Assembly: GCA_902606105.1 (NCBI GenBank)
Contig: CACLFK010000003.1
Location: forward strand, 1-64,000
Length of the DNA: 64,000 bases
Source: an uncultured Pelagibacteraceae bacterium
GTDB lineage: Bacteria > Pseudomonadota > Alphaproteobacteria > Pelagibacterales > Pelagibacteraceae
Reading direction: 5' to 3'
Of this stretch, positions 33,497-41,780 are shown in pieces. Numbering within the stretch: the first letter of the stretch is position 1; each line of letters begins with the position of its first letter. Below the pieces are notes generated by a model. The model made no database searches. It worked only from the letters and a program-made list of their open reading frames with translations, and was not told the origin of the DNA. Position numbers and translations under genes: made by a program.

Positions 33497-34507
33497 ATGA
33501 AAATTAAAAGAATACTAATTTCACTTGCTCTTGTTTTTGGTTTAACTTCATTTGGAAGTGTTGCCAATGCAGCTTGTGGAAATATAACTATTGCTAATAT
33601 GAACTGGGCTTCTGCTAATTTTATGGCTGAAGTTGATAAAGTTATATTAGAAGAAGGATATGGATGTTCTGTTGAGCTTGTTCCAGGATCGACAATGCCT
33701 ACATTTACATCTATGCAAGAAAAAGGTGAGCCAGATATAGCTCCAGAGTTTTGGGCAAATGCTGCGAAGGTAGAATTAGAAGCTGCTGTTGCTGAAGGAA
33801 AACTTCATTCAATAAACAAAGCTCCTATTACTGGGTTAGGTGAAGGTTGGTGGGTACTTCCTGCTACTTTAGAGAAACATCCAGAATTAACTACTGCTGA
33901 TGCAATTCTAAAAAGACCTGACTTATTTCCTCATCCAGAAGATCCATCAAAAGGTGGATTTCATATTTGTCCTCCAGGATGGAACTGTGAATTAAGTAAC
34001 AGAAATCATTTTAGAGCATGGGGAATGGAAGATAAAGGATGGATGATAGTTGAAACTGGTTCAGCTGCAGGACTTGATGGATCAATTGCAAAAGCTGCTG
34101 AAAGAGGAGAAAACTGGTTTGGTTATTATTGGTCTCCAACAGCAATAATCGGTAAGTACAACATGCAAGCTGTAGATATGGGTGAATATGCTGGTAAAGA
34201 TAACTGGGATAATTGTTTATCAAAACCAGAACAAGAGTGTGCTAATCCATTAAAATCTTCATGGGTAAAATCTGAGGTTTACTCAGTTGCTACTGACAAT
34301 TTCAAAAAAACTGCTGGTAAAGAAGGTATGAGTTATTTAGAAAAAAGAACTTATCCTGGTCCAGTTATGAATGGAATGTTAGTTTGGATGGGTGAAAACC
34401 AAGCTGAAGGTGCAGATGCTGCAATTGAATTCTTAAAAACACAGGAAGATGTGTGGACTAAGTGGGTTTCAAAATCGGCTGCTAAAAAAATAAAAAAAGC
34501 ACTTTAA
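33497..34507 (+). CDS. Glycine betaine/quaternary-amine ABC transporter substrate-binding protein
   Basis: This 336-aa periplasmic protein has a signal peptide ending ANAACG (about 1-26). It is a type II binding protein of the ProX/OpuAC family. Aromatic residues likely to form the quaternary-amine cage are GEGWWVLP, NWFGYYWSPTA and NRNHFRAWG; several paired cysteines (HICPPGWNCEL) suggest disulfides. The upstream leader has GGGAG just before the ATG. It is followed by a permease but not by an ATPase. The ligand (betaine, DMSP, TMAO or other) cannot be decided from the sequence. Confidence 0.85.
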   Translation: MKIKRILISLALVFGLTSFGSVANAACGNITIANMNWASANFMAEVDKVILEEGYGCSVELVPGSTMPTFTSMQEKGEPDIAPEFWANAAKVELEAAVAEGKLHSINKAPITGLGEGWWVLPATLEKHPELTTADAILKRPDLFPHPEDPSKGGFHICPPGWNCELSNRNHFRAWGMEDKGWMIVETGSAAGLDGSIAKAAERGENWFGYYWSPTAIIGKYNMQAVDMGEYAGKDNWDNCLSKPEQECANPLKSSWVKSEVYSVATDNFKKTAGKEGMSYLEKRTYPGPVMNGMLVWMGENQAEGADAAIEFLKTQEDVWTKWVSKSAAKKIKKAL

Positions 34508-34520
34508 TTAAATTAAATAA

Positions 34521-34546
34521 TTGAACCCGTTTAATAACGGGTTCAA
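34521..34546 (+). terminator. Perfect 10-bp intercistronic hairpin after binding-protein gene
   Basis: TTGAACCCGT and ACGGGTTCAA pair perfectly across TTAATA, 13 nt after the stop of the binding-protein gene and before the permease gene. No strong U-run follows. Such hairpins between periplasmic binding-protein and permease genes usually protect the upstream message or partially terminate, giving more binding protein than permease. Confidence 0.6.
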
Positions 34547-34563
34547 TTAAGTTCAAAAATTTT

Positions 34564-35451
34564 ATGGAATTCTTTAACAAAATACCTGTAATGGACAGAA
34601 CAGCCTTGAGAGAGCTAAAAAAAAGTATTGATTTTAGTTTTAAGGAATTTTCTAGAGCTTACGGAGATGGAATAGAAGGTTTTTTTGATCCTCTTTTATA
34701 TTTTTTAATTTGGTTAGAAAAACTATTGGTAAGTAGTCCTTGGCCTCTAGTTATAGGTATTTTTGCATTGCTAGCGTGGGTTGGTTCAAGAAGCATAAAG
34801 CTTGTGGTTGGGACTATAGTTTGTTTTATGGTTATTGGATATTTTGGTATGTGGAAAAATTGTATGGCTACTGTTGCTATAATTTCTGTATCAACGCTAG
34901 TTTGTATTGTGGTGGGTATACCGATTGGAGTATTAATGTCTAAATCGGCTAGAGCTGAAAAAACAATTTTGCCTGTATTAGATATGATGCAAACTATTCC
35001 TAGTTTTGTTTATTTAATTCCTATAATTATGCTGCTCGGTATTGGAAAGGTTCCTGGTTTACTGGCGGTATGTATTTATGCATTACCTCCAATTGTGAGA
35101 CTTACAAACTTAGGTATTAGGGAAGTTGACAAAGAAACGCTAGAAGCAAGCGAGGCTTTTGGTGCAACCCCGATGCAGAAATTAAGATCTGTCCAAATTC
35201 CACTTTCTTTACCGACAATATTTGCTGGCATTAACCAGACAATTATGATGGCCTTAGCTATGGTTGTTATAGCATCGATGATAGGTGTCCGAGGATTAGG
35301 AGTGCCTATTTTACAAGCTATATCTAACCAATATCTTGCTCTTGGTTTAATGAATGGTTTGGCAATTGTTGCTCTTGCCATTATCTTTGACCGGGTGACG
35401 CAGCAGTACGGACAAAGAATACAAAAGCACAGAGGTCAACTTAAAAAATAA
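34564..35451 (+). CDS. Betaine-type ABC transporter permease (ProW family)
   Basis: This 295-aa membrane protein has about six helices. The permease EAA loop is EASEAFGATPMQKLRSVQIP (about 194-213), and MQTIPSFVYLIPIIMLLGIG is characteristic of ProW/OpuAB. It is a single-domain permease, unlike the double-length one at 59.4 kb. No ATPase gene follows. It may borrow the ATPase encoded at 61.5-62.6 kb or another elsewhere. Confidence 0.87.
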   Translation: MEFFNKIPVMDRTALRELKKSIDFSFKEFSRAYGDGIEGFFDPLLYFLIWLEKLLVSSPWPLVIGIFALLAWVGSRSIKLVVGTIVCFMVIGYFGMWKNCMATVAIISVSTLVCIVVGIPIGVLMSKSARAEKTILPVLDMMQTIPSFVYLIPIIMLLGIGKVPGLLAVCIYALPPIVRLTNLGIREVDKETLEASEAFGATPMQKLRSVQIPLSLPTIFAGINQTIMMALAMVVIASMIGVRGLGVPILQAISNQYLALGLMNGLAIVALAIIFDRVTQQYGQRIQKHRGQLKK

Positions 35452-35509
35452 ATCGTATACAATCGAATTTTCTAGACTCATATTTTAAAATCAATAAAGA
35501 TCTAAATAA

Positions 35510-36238
35510 ATGAATTTTTCATTAGAAATAGGTCCTAAAACTAATATTGAAACTTTACCACCAATAAGTGATATTTATATTACTATGTTACCTGGTGGAG
35601 ATTATAAAGAAACAGCAGACAAGGCTGTTGAACTTGTCAAAAAAGGATTTAATCCAGTTCCTCATTTTCCAGCTAGATCAATGCAAAATGAAAAAGAGCT
35701 TAAAGATTATGTTGATAGATGTAAAGATGGTGGGGTTAAACAAGTTTTAATAATTGGTGGTGGAAGAGAACCTGCAGGAAAATTTGACAGTTCATTTCAA
35801 CTTTTAGAGACAGGTTATTTTGAAAAAATGAAAATAGGAATAGCTGGACATCCTGAGGGGAGTCCTGATATATCCGATAGGGAATTAGAGACAGCTATGA
35901 TAGATAAAAAGCCTTATGCTGATTATATAGTAACTCAATGGTTACTTGATCCTCAGCCTATTATAGATTTTATCTCTAAACAAAGCATACCAGTGCATGT
36001 AGGAATTACTGGGCCTTTAAAAATATCTAGCTTAATCAAATTTGCTAATATTGTGGGGGCAAAAAATTCTATTAATTTTCTTAAATCTAATTTTACTAAG
36101 GCGTTAGATTTATTGAAACCTAAAGACCCTAATGATTTAATTGGGAAAGTTAAATCGCATACTGATAACTTCCACATTTATACATTCGGCGGCTTGAAGG
36201 AAACTAACAAGTGGTTGAAGGAGAATAGTTATGTCTAA
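35510..36238 (+). CDS. Methylenetetrahydrofolate reductase-like protein (short MetF family)
   Basis: This 242-aa protein is related to MetF but shorter than the usual 290-300 aa. Family features include MLPGGDYKETADKAVEL, GFNPVPHFPARSM, VLIIGGGREPAGKF and IGIAGHPEGSPD. MetF interconverts methylene-THF and methyl-THF. It overlaps the following DmdA-like gene by 8 nt. The likely role is to oxidise methyl-THF made by that demethylase back to methylene-THF, or to serve as a specialised accessory. The truncated length leaves cofactor binding uncertain. Confidence 0.75.
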   Translation: MNFSLEIGPKTNIETLPPISDIYITMLPGGDYKETADKAVELVKKGFNPVPHFPARSMQNEKELKDYVDRCKDGGVKQVLIIGGGREPAGKFDSSFQLLETGYFEKMKIGIAGHPEGSPDISDRELETAMIDKKPYADYIVTQWLLDPQPIIDFISKQSIPVHVGITGPLKISSLIKFANIVGAKNSINFLKSNFTKALDLLKPKDPNDLIGKVKSHTDNFHIYTFGGLKETNKWLKENSYV

Positions 36239-37589
36239 TGAATTTGACTATACTAAATTAAAACATGTTACTTCTGTTGATCAATCAGACAGAGAAGTAC
36301 CATATAATTTAAGACAAAGTGGGCCAACAAAAGTTGAAATGTTAATTTCAACAAGGGTAAGAAAGTCACCCTATTGGCATTTATCAATGCAGGCTGGTTG
36401 CTGGAGGGCAACTGTATATAATCGTATTTATCATCCAAGAGGTTATGTAAAACCTGAAGATGGTGGTGCGATGGTAGAATACGATGCAATTGTTAATCAT
36501 GTAACTATGTGGAACGTTGCTGTTGAAAGGCAAATAAGAGTTAAGGGTCCAGATGCAGAAAAATTTACTGATTATGTAATTACTAGAGATGCTACTAAAA
36601 TTTCTCCAATGAGAGCGAGATATGTAATTTTATGTAATGCCTATGGTGGAGTTTTAAATGACCCAATTCTTCTAAGAATTTCTGAAGATGAATTTTGGTT
36701 TTCATTGTCAGATTCTGATATTGGAATGTATTTACAAGGAGTGAATGCAGATGGAAGGTTTAATTGTACAGTTGAAGAGATAGATGCATGTCCAGTTCAA
36801 ATTCAGGGACCAAAATCAAAAGCTTTAATGAAAGACCTTTGTGGAGATCAAGTAGACTTTGATAATATGCCTTTTTATGGATTGGCTGAAGCTAATGTAG
36901 GGGGAAGAAGTTGTGTGATTTCTCAATCTGGTTTCTCTGGAGAAGCCGGGTATGAAATATATTTAAGAGATGCAACTTTATATGCTGAAGATATGTGGAA
37001 TGCTGTTCTAGATGCAGGAAAACAACATAGTCTTATGGTAATTGCGCCTGCACATCATCGAAGAATTCAAGCAGGTATACTTTCTTGGGGGCAAGACATG
37101 GACCAACAACACAATCCTTTTCAATGTAACTTGGGATATCAAGTTTCTTTATCTGGAAAAGGAGAATGGAATAAAAAGGGTGACTATGTTGGAAAAGCTG
37201 CTTTAGAAAAAATGAAAGCAGATCTCGTAGATGGAAAAAAGCCTTATAAATTACAATTAGTTGGGTTGGAATTTGGTGGTAAACCAATTGAAGATTACGC
37301 ACCTGACTTTTGGCTGGTTTCTCCTGAAAGTGGCGGCGATCCTGTGGGGTTTATTACATCACCTTGGTATCATCCTGAAAAAAAACAAAACATTGCAATG
37401 GGATATGTCCCATTTGATGGAACACTTAATGCTAATGGCTTTCCAAAAGGTAAGGTTGGAACAAGGTTTAAAGTTCATTTGCCAGAGCAGTACTCTGAAA
37501 AAGCAGGAGTTCCAGTTGAAGCAGTTGTAGTTGATATTCCATTTAAAGAGTCTTTTAACGCAAATACAAGGGAAGTTGTAAAAGGCTAA
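36231..37589 (+). CDS. GcvT-family methyltransferase related to DMSP demethylase DmdA
   Basis: This 452-aa aminomethyltransferase-fold protein shares with DmdA the blocks MWNVAVERQIRVKGPDAEKF, GGVLNDPILLRI and FWFSLSDSDIGMY. It also has the GcvT-type FSGEAGYEIYLRD. It is longer than DmdA (about 370 aa) and has its own N-terminal 40 residues, so I call it DmdA-like and do not assign dmdA. It should move a methyl group from a methylated osmolyte to THF. The MetF-like gene overlaps its start and a betaine-type importer lies upstream, which supports a demethylation unit. Confidence 0.78.
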   Translation: MSNEFDYTKLKHVTSVDQSDREVPYNLRQSGPTKVEMLISTRVRKSPYWHLSMQAGCWRATVYNRIYHPRGYVKPEDGGAMVEYDAIVNHVTMWNVAVERQIRVKGPDAEKFTDYVITRDATKISPMRARYVILCNAYGGVLNDPILLRISEDEFWFSLSDSDIGMYLQGVNADGRFNCTVEEIDACPVQIQGPKSKALMKDLCGDQVDFDNMPFYGLAEANVGGRSCVISQSGFSGEAGYEIYLRDATLYAEDMWNAVLDAGKQHSLMVIAPAHHRRIQAGILSWGQDMDQQHNPFQCNLGYQVSLSGKGEWNKKGDYVGKAALEKMKADLVDGKKPYKLQLVGLEFGGKPIEDYAPDFWLVSPESGGDPVGFITSPWYHPEKKQNIAMGYVPFDGTLNANGFPKGKVGTRFKVHLPEQYSEKAGVPVEAVVVDIPFKESFNANTREVVKG

Positions 37590-37598
37590 AAACATTTT

Positions 37599-37621
37599 GG
37601 GGGAGCAAATTAAACTCCCCC
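37599..37621 (+). terminator. 7-bp GC-rich hairpin after DmdA-like gene
   Basis: GGGGGAG (37599-37605) pairs with CTCCCCC (37615-37621) over the loop CAAATTAAA. Flanking ATTTT and AAAAT can pair weakly. No U-run follows, so it is likely a message-stabilising or partial terminator structure. Confidence 0.5.
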
Positions 37622-37631
37622 CATAAAATCA

Positions 37632-37742
37632 ATGACAAAAGGTTTTTTAATAGGAATTTGCGTTACGATTGCAATTGCATTAATAGTATTTCCCTTGATA
37701 GTCTCATATAAAGCACAAAAAAATAAAAAGAATAAAAATTAA
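37632..37742 (+). CDS. 36-aa single-span membrane peptide coupled to YIP1 gene
   Basis: ATG at 37632 opens a 36-codon frame whose stop overlaps the next ATG (TAATG). The peptide has a membrane helix (about 4-24, GFLIGICVTIAIALIVFPLI) followed by a Lys/Asn-rich tail. Its size and hydrophobic-then-basic layout fit a small inner-membrane protein. The start-stop fusion with the YIP1 gene supports translation. No family is recognised. Confidence 0.5.
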   Translation: MTKGFLIGICVTIAIALIVFPLIVSYKAQKNKKNKN

Positions 37743-38287
37743 TGTTTGGTGAATTTTTAAATATAATCTTCAAATCAATAAAATTAGATAAGACTCTTTA
37801 TTCAGATAATAAGAATTTTACAGAAGCTTCAATTTATTTTGCAGGTATTATAATGATTTTAGATGGTATAGCTGGTGCGGTTGCAGCAAATACAATAATT
37901 AAAACTGCAATTGCTATGTCTGGCATTACAGCAATAATTACTTGGCTTATTTGGGCAATTTTTATTTATGTTATAGGTGTAAAACTTTTTCCGGATAAAC
38001 AAACAAAAGTTTCATTTAAAAAAGTTTTAACTGCAGTTGGTTATGCACATGCTCCAGGTCTGCTAAGATTTTTTGCAGTAACACCAGACTTAATGATACC
38101 AATAATCTTTCTTACACAATTTTGGATATTTGCTGGTTTAATTATTTCAACAAAACAAATTCTAAATCTAAAATCTAATTTTAAATCTTTTGGAATTATT
38201 CTTTTATCTTTCCTAATTATAGCATTTTTATCTATTTCATTTGTGATGAGTAGAATGAATATGCTTCCAGTTAGTCAAATAAGTTAA
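37742..38287 (+). CDS. YIP1 family membrane protein
   Basis: This 181-aa protein has about five membrane helices and the motif KVLTAVGYAHAPGLLRFF (about 95-112), typical of the Yip1 domain in bacteria. Its function in bacteria is not defined. It is the last gene of the plus-strand unit that begins with the betaine-type importer, and it overlaps the convergent 55-aa gene by 4 nt. Confidence 0.75.
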   Translation: MFGEFLNIIFKSIKLDKTLYSDNKNFTEASIYFAGIIMILDGIAGAVAANTIIKTAIAMSGITAIITWLIWAIFIYVIGVKLFPDKQTKVSFKKVLTAVGYAHAPGLLRFFAVTPDLMIPIIFLTQFWIFAGLIISTKQILNLKSNFKSFGIILLSFLIIAFLSISFVMSRMNMLPVSQIS

Positions 38288-38451
38288 AGTGGAAAAATAG
38301 TTTTGGAAACCCTGCAAGATTTGCAAAGTTTAAAACCTGTCATTATCAGATTTTGAAAAACGCTTTCTTCCTCTTTTCTGCACTCATCACAGATATTATT
38401 AAAGTCGTTGCTAATTTTATTTTCATTATCTTTTTCTAAATCTTTAGTCAT
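38284..38451 (-). CDS. 55-aa protein with two CxxC motifs (zinc-ribbon-like)
   Basis: ATG at 38451 lies inside the last codons of the DUF3726 gene (8-nt overlap). The 55-aa frame has C-D-E-C and C-K-S-C motifs about 20 residues apart (ICDECRKEEE, KLCKSCRVSK), the spacing of a small zinc ribbon or rubredoxin-like knuckle. The N-terminal third is acidic. The overlap with the upstream gene and the paired motifs support a real fourth gene of the operon. Confidence 0.55.
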   Translation of the reverse strand: MTKDLEKDNENKISNDFNNICDECRKEEESVFQNLIMTGFKLCKSCRVSKTIFPL

Positions 38452-39055
38452 TATCTGTTAAACCCGCTCCTGCAGCACTTTTTTTCAAACTATCAGTTTC
38501 TTCTACAAAAGTATTCTCTGATAATTTATATAAACTTTCCCATTCATTTTCATTAAAATTATCCTTATTTTCAATAAAACTGATTTCTAAATTTTTAGAA
38601 TTTTTGGGAAATTCTATATTTAAAAAATTTGAATAAATATTTACATTTAAATTCAATAAAATTTCTTTTTTATCAAATTTAACATTAATTTTTTTTCCAA
38701 TAATTTCTGAAGATCTACTTAAAAATGATAAAAAAATAATTGGATAAGCAATATTTGTAAAATAAATTTTTTCATAATTTTCTAGTATTTTTAGTTGATC
38801 TAAAAAACTAATTCCTAAAATGATTGGGCAATATGGATTTGGAGAAGATGAATTTGACACATTTATTAAACTTAAATTCTCGTATGTATTATTTTCCTTA
38901 TCACGAAAATAATAGTTTAAATGTTTAACACCAGGTAAACCAAACATCTCTAATTGTCTTATACATTTACCAATTTCTTCAGATTCGCCCCAAGAAAATC
39001 CAGCAGCTTTTGATGCTCTTTTAGCTGTAGTTTCAATTTCGCTTAAGGACTTCAT
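38444..39055 (-). CDS. DUF3726 family protein
   Basis: The open frame starts at 39094, but the ATG at 39055 (MKSLSEIETTAKRASKAAG) lies 4 nt after the upstream stop and gives the family's normal N-terminus (203 aa). GFSWGESEEIGKCIRQLE and FGLPGVKHL are recognisable as DUF3726. A central mixed alpha/beta region follows and the C-terminus is AAGAGLTDND. I know no function for the family. Its partner genes are the unknown 553-aa protein and an M19 homologue. Confidence 0.72.
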   Translation of the reverse strand: MKSLSEIETTAKRASKAAGFSWGESEEIGKCIRQLEMFGLPGVKHLNYYFRDKENNTYENLSLINVSNSSSPNPYCPIILGISFLDQLKILENYEKIYFTNIAYPIIFLSFLSRSSEIIGKKINVKFDKKEILLNLNVNIYSNFLNIEFPKNSKNLEISFIENKDNFNENEWESLYKLSENTFVEETDSLKKSAAGAGLTDND

Positions 39056-39059
39056 TTTT

Positions 39060-40721
39060 TTAAATACTTGTCCTGTAGACCCACTGCTCGTCATAATTTT
39101 TTAATTCATCAGGTAGTGGTGCTCCTTGGAACATGCAAATTCTCAACCATTTGTCAGATCGTGGATCGAATTTCAAAGCCCCAAAAAATGACAGCTTTAA
39201 CCTAAGCATATCTATGGGCATTATATTTTTACCAATGGTATTATCTTGTATCTCGGAGTATGGAAATTTTTCAACAATAAATGCTCTTCTAACAATATGT
39301 CTTAGCTTAGAATTTTTAGACAAAAATTCAGCAACCGTGGAACTATTTTTTGTATCTAATAATTTTTTATGCAGTTTTTTAACATCTCTAGCTATTGCAA
39401 GTGGTTGTTCTAATTCAGATCCTCCTTCTTCAAATCTATCAGCTAATCTAGGCTCCTCTTTATTCTTGGAAATAAACCAAAAATTTTGTGTATTTTGTTT
39501 CTTTTTAAAATTTATTTCTAAAATATTTGAATATTTTTTTTCAATAATATTAATTAAATCTTTGACTGTTCTGTTAGTTGGAATAGTGAAATATTTATCC
39601 TCCTCAGAACTCATCTGACTCACTAACGGATTAGTGATTTCATCATATGGTTCCATCATAATAGAAACCACATACTCAATACACTCCTCACATGCTTTCT
39701 CATCTAACCAAAGATATATTTGGTTAAAAGGATATTCGTCTTCAAAATCAAAATCATTATCGATAAAATGGATAAATTTTTTTATGTCTTTTAATAAATT
39801 TTTAATTTTATTTTGCTGATACTCACTATCAGTATTCCAGCTGGTAATATTTGTTATAGATTTTTTAATACAATCAATAAACAATACACTGTCTTTTTTC
39901 TTAACAATTTTTATTTCTCTTATTTTTTTTAAGGCAATCTCTCTACTCATTACCCAATTATTTAACAAGGTTGGGTGATTTACAATAAATGGAGCCATGC
40001 CTAATCCTGTAGAATTTCCAATACCTAAATTTTTACAAATCTTTCTATCTAATACAACAGCTTTACTGGGGTTTTTATGATGAGCGACATGGTTTACTTG
40101 ATCAAATGTAAATTGTCTAACTAAATAAACAAGCATCATTTCCAATCTAAAAGGTCCATTTATTTCTTCTCTATTCTTAATTCTAAAACGATCTGCTAAG
40201 CCAAATTTTCCAGAACCATATACTGCGGTTGTTCTATACAAATATCCGACATTTGATAGTAACTCTAAATCTGGTTGTTTACCTTCACTTAATCTTTCAA
40301 CTACATGATTGAACACTCGAACAGATTTATTTGCTCTAGATAATGTTAACTCTTTAAATGAAAGTCTGCCAACTTCCTGCCTGGGTACTTCATTTTTAAG
40401 TCTATCAATATCTTTTTGATTAGGAACACCATCATGTAGTGTAAATGCGGCATCCCATTTTGTTGCAATTACTCTATCTGATCTTTCGTCATCTTTAATT
40501 TTATTTGCAAAACAAACTAGTGAATAAGTTCTTTTATTTTTTCTAAAAGAGTAGACTGCTTCTCCATAACCAAATCTATCTAAATTAAATAAGTCTCTCT
40601 TATATTCCCAATCTTTAAATTCATTAAGAAAGCTTCTTAAAAAAGATAGTTTAGACTGATGAAATGATCCCAATCTTGATAGTCTCATTATCTTATTAGG
40701 ATCTCTAAGTTGAACTTTCAT
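39060..40721 (-). CDS. Uncharacterised 553-aa protein of the M19-DUF3726 operon
   Basis: I do not recognise a catalytic family. The protein is soluble and rich in charged residues. Distinct conserved-looking stretches are RFGYGEAVYSFRKNKRTYSL (about 50-70), ATKWDAAFTLHDGVP (about 86-100), NVGYLYRTTAVYGSGKFGLA and GNSTGLGMAPFIVNHPTLLN. They look like a ligand- or nucleotide-handling domain without a Walker motif. It starts 2 nt after the M19 stop and ends 4 nt before DUF3726. The tight packing implies a stoichiometric or sequential partnership with those proteins. Confidence 0.7.
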   Translation of the reverse strand: MKVQLRDPNKIMRLSRLGSFHQSKLSFLRSFLNEFKDWEYKRDLFNLDRFGYGEAVYSFRKNKRTYSLVCFANKIKDDERSDRVIATKWDAAFTLHDGVPNQKDIDRLKNEVPRQEVGRLSFKELTLSRANKSVRVFNHVVERLSEGKQPDLELLSNVGYLYRTTAVYGSGKFGLADRFRIKNREEINGPFRLEMMLVYLVRQFTFDQVNHVAHHKNPSKAVVLDRKICKNLGIGNSTGLGMAPFIVNHPTLLNNWVMSREIALKKIREIKIVKKKDSVLFIDCIKKSITNITSWNTDSEYQQNKIKNLLKDIKKFIHFIDNDFDFEDEYPFNQIYLWLDEKACEECIEYVVSIMMEPYDEITNPLVSQMSSEEDKYFTIPTNRTVKDLINIIEKKYSNILEINFKKKQNTQNFWFISKNKEEPRLADRFEEGGSELEQPLAIARDVKKLHKKLLDTKNSSTVAEFLSKNSKLRHIVRRAFIVEKFPYSEIQDNTIGKNIMPIDMLRLKLSFFGALKFDPRSDKWLRICMFQGAPLPDELKNYDEQWVYRTSI

Positions 40722-40723
40722 GG

Positions 40724-41689
40724 CTAAATTAATTTATAGAAATTGTACCAGTTGTTTCCAAGTATTCCATTTATCTCTTCATCAGAAAATCCAACTTTTT
40801 TAAGTCCTTTGTCGATATTTGAAAAACCCCTCGCGTCTTCAAACCATTGAGGTTGTTTGGGAAAGCCAGGTTTATTTTTATTACCCTCACCAAAATTTGT
40901 ACTTTTAGACCATGTTCCATTTCTCATCCATTCAACAACACTATCAGGCTGATTGAGGCAAAGATCAGATCCAATACCTATTTGTTTAGTGTTCATTATT
41001 TCAGCTGTCTTAGCAACCATCTCACAGAAGCTTTCAAGGGTACAATTTGTGTTATCTTTCAAATGATGAGGATATAAAGATAATCCAAGAATACCTCCGC
41101 TGTCACTTAAAATTTTTAATAAATCAGACGATTTGTTTCTTTTTGCAGGATGCCAAAAAAATGGATTGGCATGTGTTATTGCTATTGGTTTTTGACTTAA
41201 TTCGATTGCTTCGATTGTACTTTTTTCAGCTGAATGTGACATGTCAATTACTACACCCACCCTATTCATTTCCTTTATGACTTCGCGTCCAAAATTAGTA
41301 ACTCCACTATCTATATTTTCATAACAACCAGTAGCTAATAATGATTGGTTGTTATAAGTAAGCTGCATAAATCGGCAACCTAATTTATGTATTTTTTCAA
41401 CTAATTTTATATCATCTTCTATAGGAGAACAATTTTGAAAACCAAAAAAAATTGCTGTTTTTTTTTCTTTATTTGCCTTTTCTATATCTTTGTAGTCCCA
41501 ACCTTGGAATATTATATCTGAATTATCATTAAAAAGTTTTTCCCATTTTTTAATCTCAGTTAATAATTCATGGTAATCTTCATGATAGACTATCGTAACG
41601 TGAACAGCGTCAAGACCTGCGGATCTATTAAACTCGAAGGTTTCTCTTGACCAATTACAATATTGAAGATTATCAATTTTAAAATTCAT
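40724..41689 (-). CDS. Peptidase M19 (membrane dipeptidase) homologue with divergent metal site
   Basis: This 321-aa TIM-barrel protein of the renal dipeptidase family keeps IDMSHSAE, AITHANPFFWHPAKRN and IGIGSDLCL, matching the second-half metal ligands. The N-terminal HxD ligand pair expected near residues 10-25 is missing (IDNLQYCNWSRE instead). The bridging Glu position reads GFQNCSP. A single-metal site or a non-peptidase function is therefore likely. No signal peptide is visible, so it acts in the cytoplasm. It is the first gene of a four-gene leftward operon, divergent from purE. Confidence 0.8.
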   Translation of the reverse strand: MNFKIDNLQYCNWSRETFEFNRSAGLDAVHVTIVYHEDYHELLTEIKKWEKLFNDNSDIIFQGWDYKDIEKANKEKKTAIFFGFQNCSPIEDDIKLVEKIHKLGCRFMQLTYNNQSLLATGCYENIDSGVTNFGREVIKEMNRVGVVIDMSHSAEKSTIEAIELSQKPIAITHANPFFWHPAKRNKSSDLLKILSDSGGILGLSLYPHHLKDNTNCTLESFCEMVAKTAEIMNTKQIGIGSDLCLNQPDSVVEWMRNGTWSKSTNFGEGNKNKPGFPKQPQWFEDARGFSNIDKGLKKVGFSDEEINGILGNNWYNFYKLI

Positions 41690-41780
41690 ATTAGTTTAAC
41701 TCTAATCAATATGTTTTTAAATACTATTAATTTTATTGAAATTTTAAGATAATTTTGAAATAAACCAATTACTAATTTTC

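Noticed and set aside
36231..37589. Naming the gene dmdA
   Set aside because: Length (452 aa versus about 370) and the different N-terminus separate it from true DmdA, although shared blocks are clear.
39133..39618. 161-aa plus-strand open frame
   Set aside because: It is antisense to the 553-aa protein whose frame, start and packing are well supported; the hydrophobic translation is what A/T-rich antisense frames commonly give.
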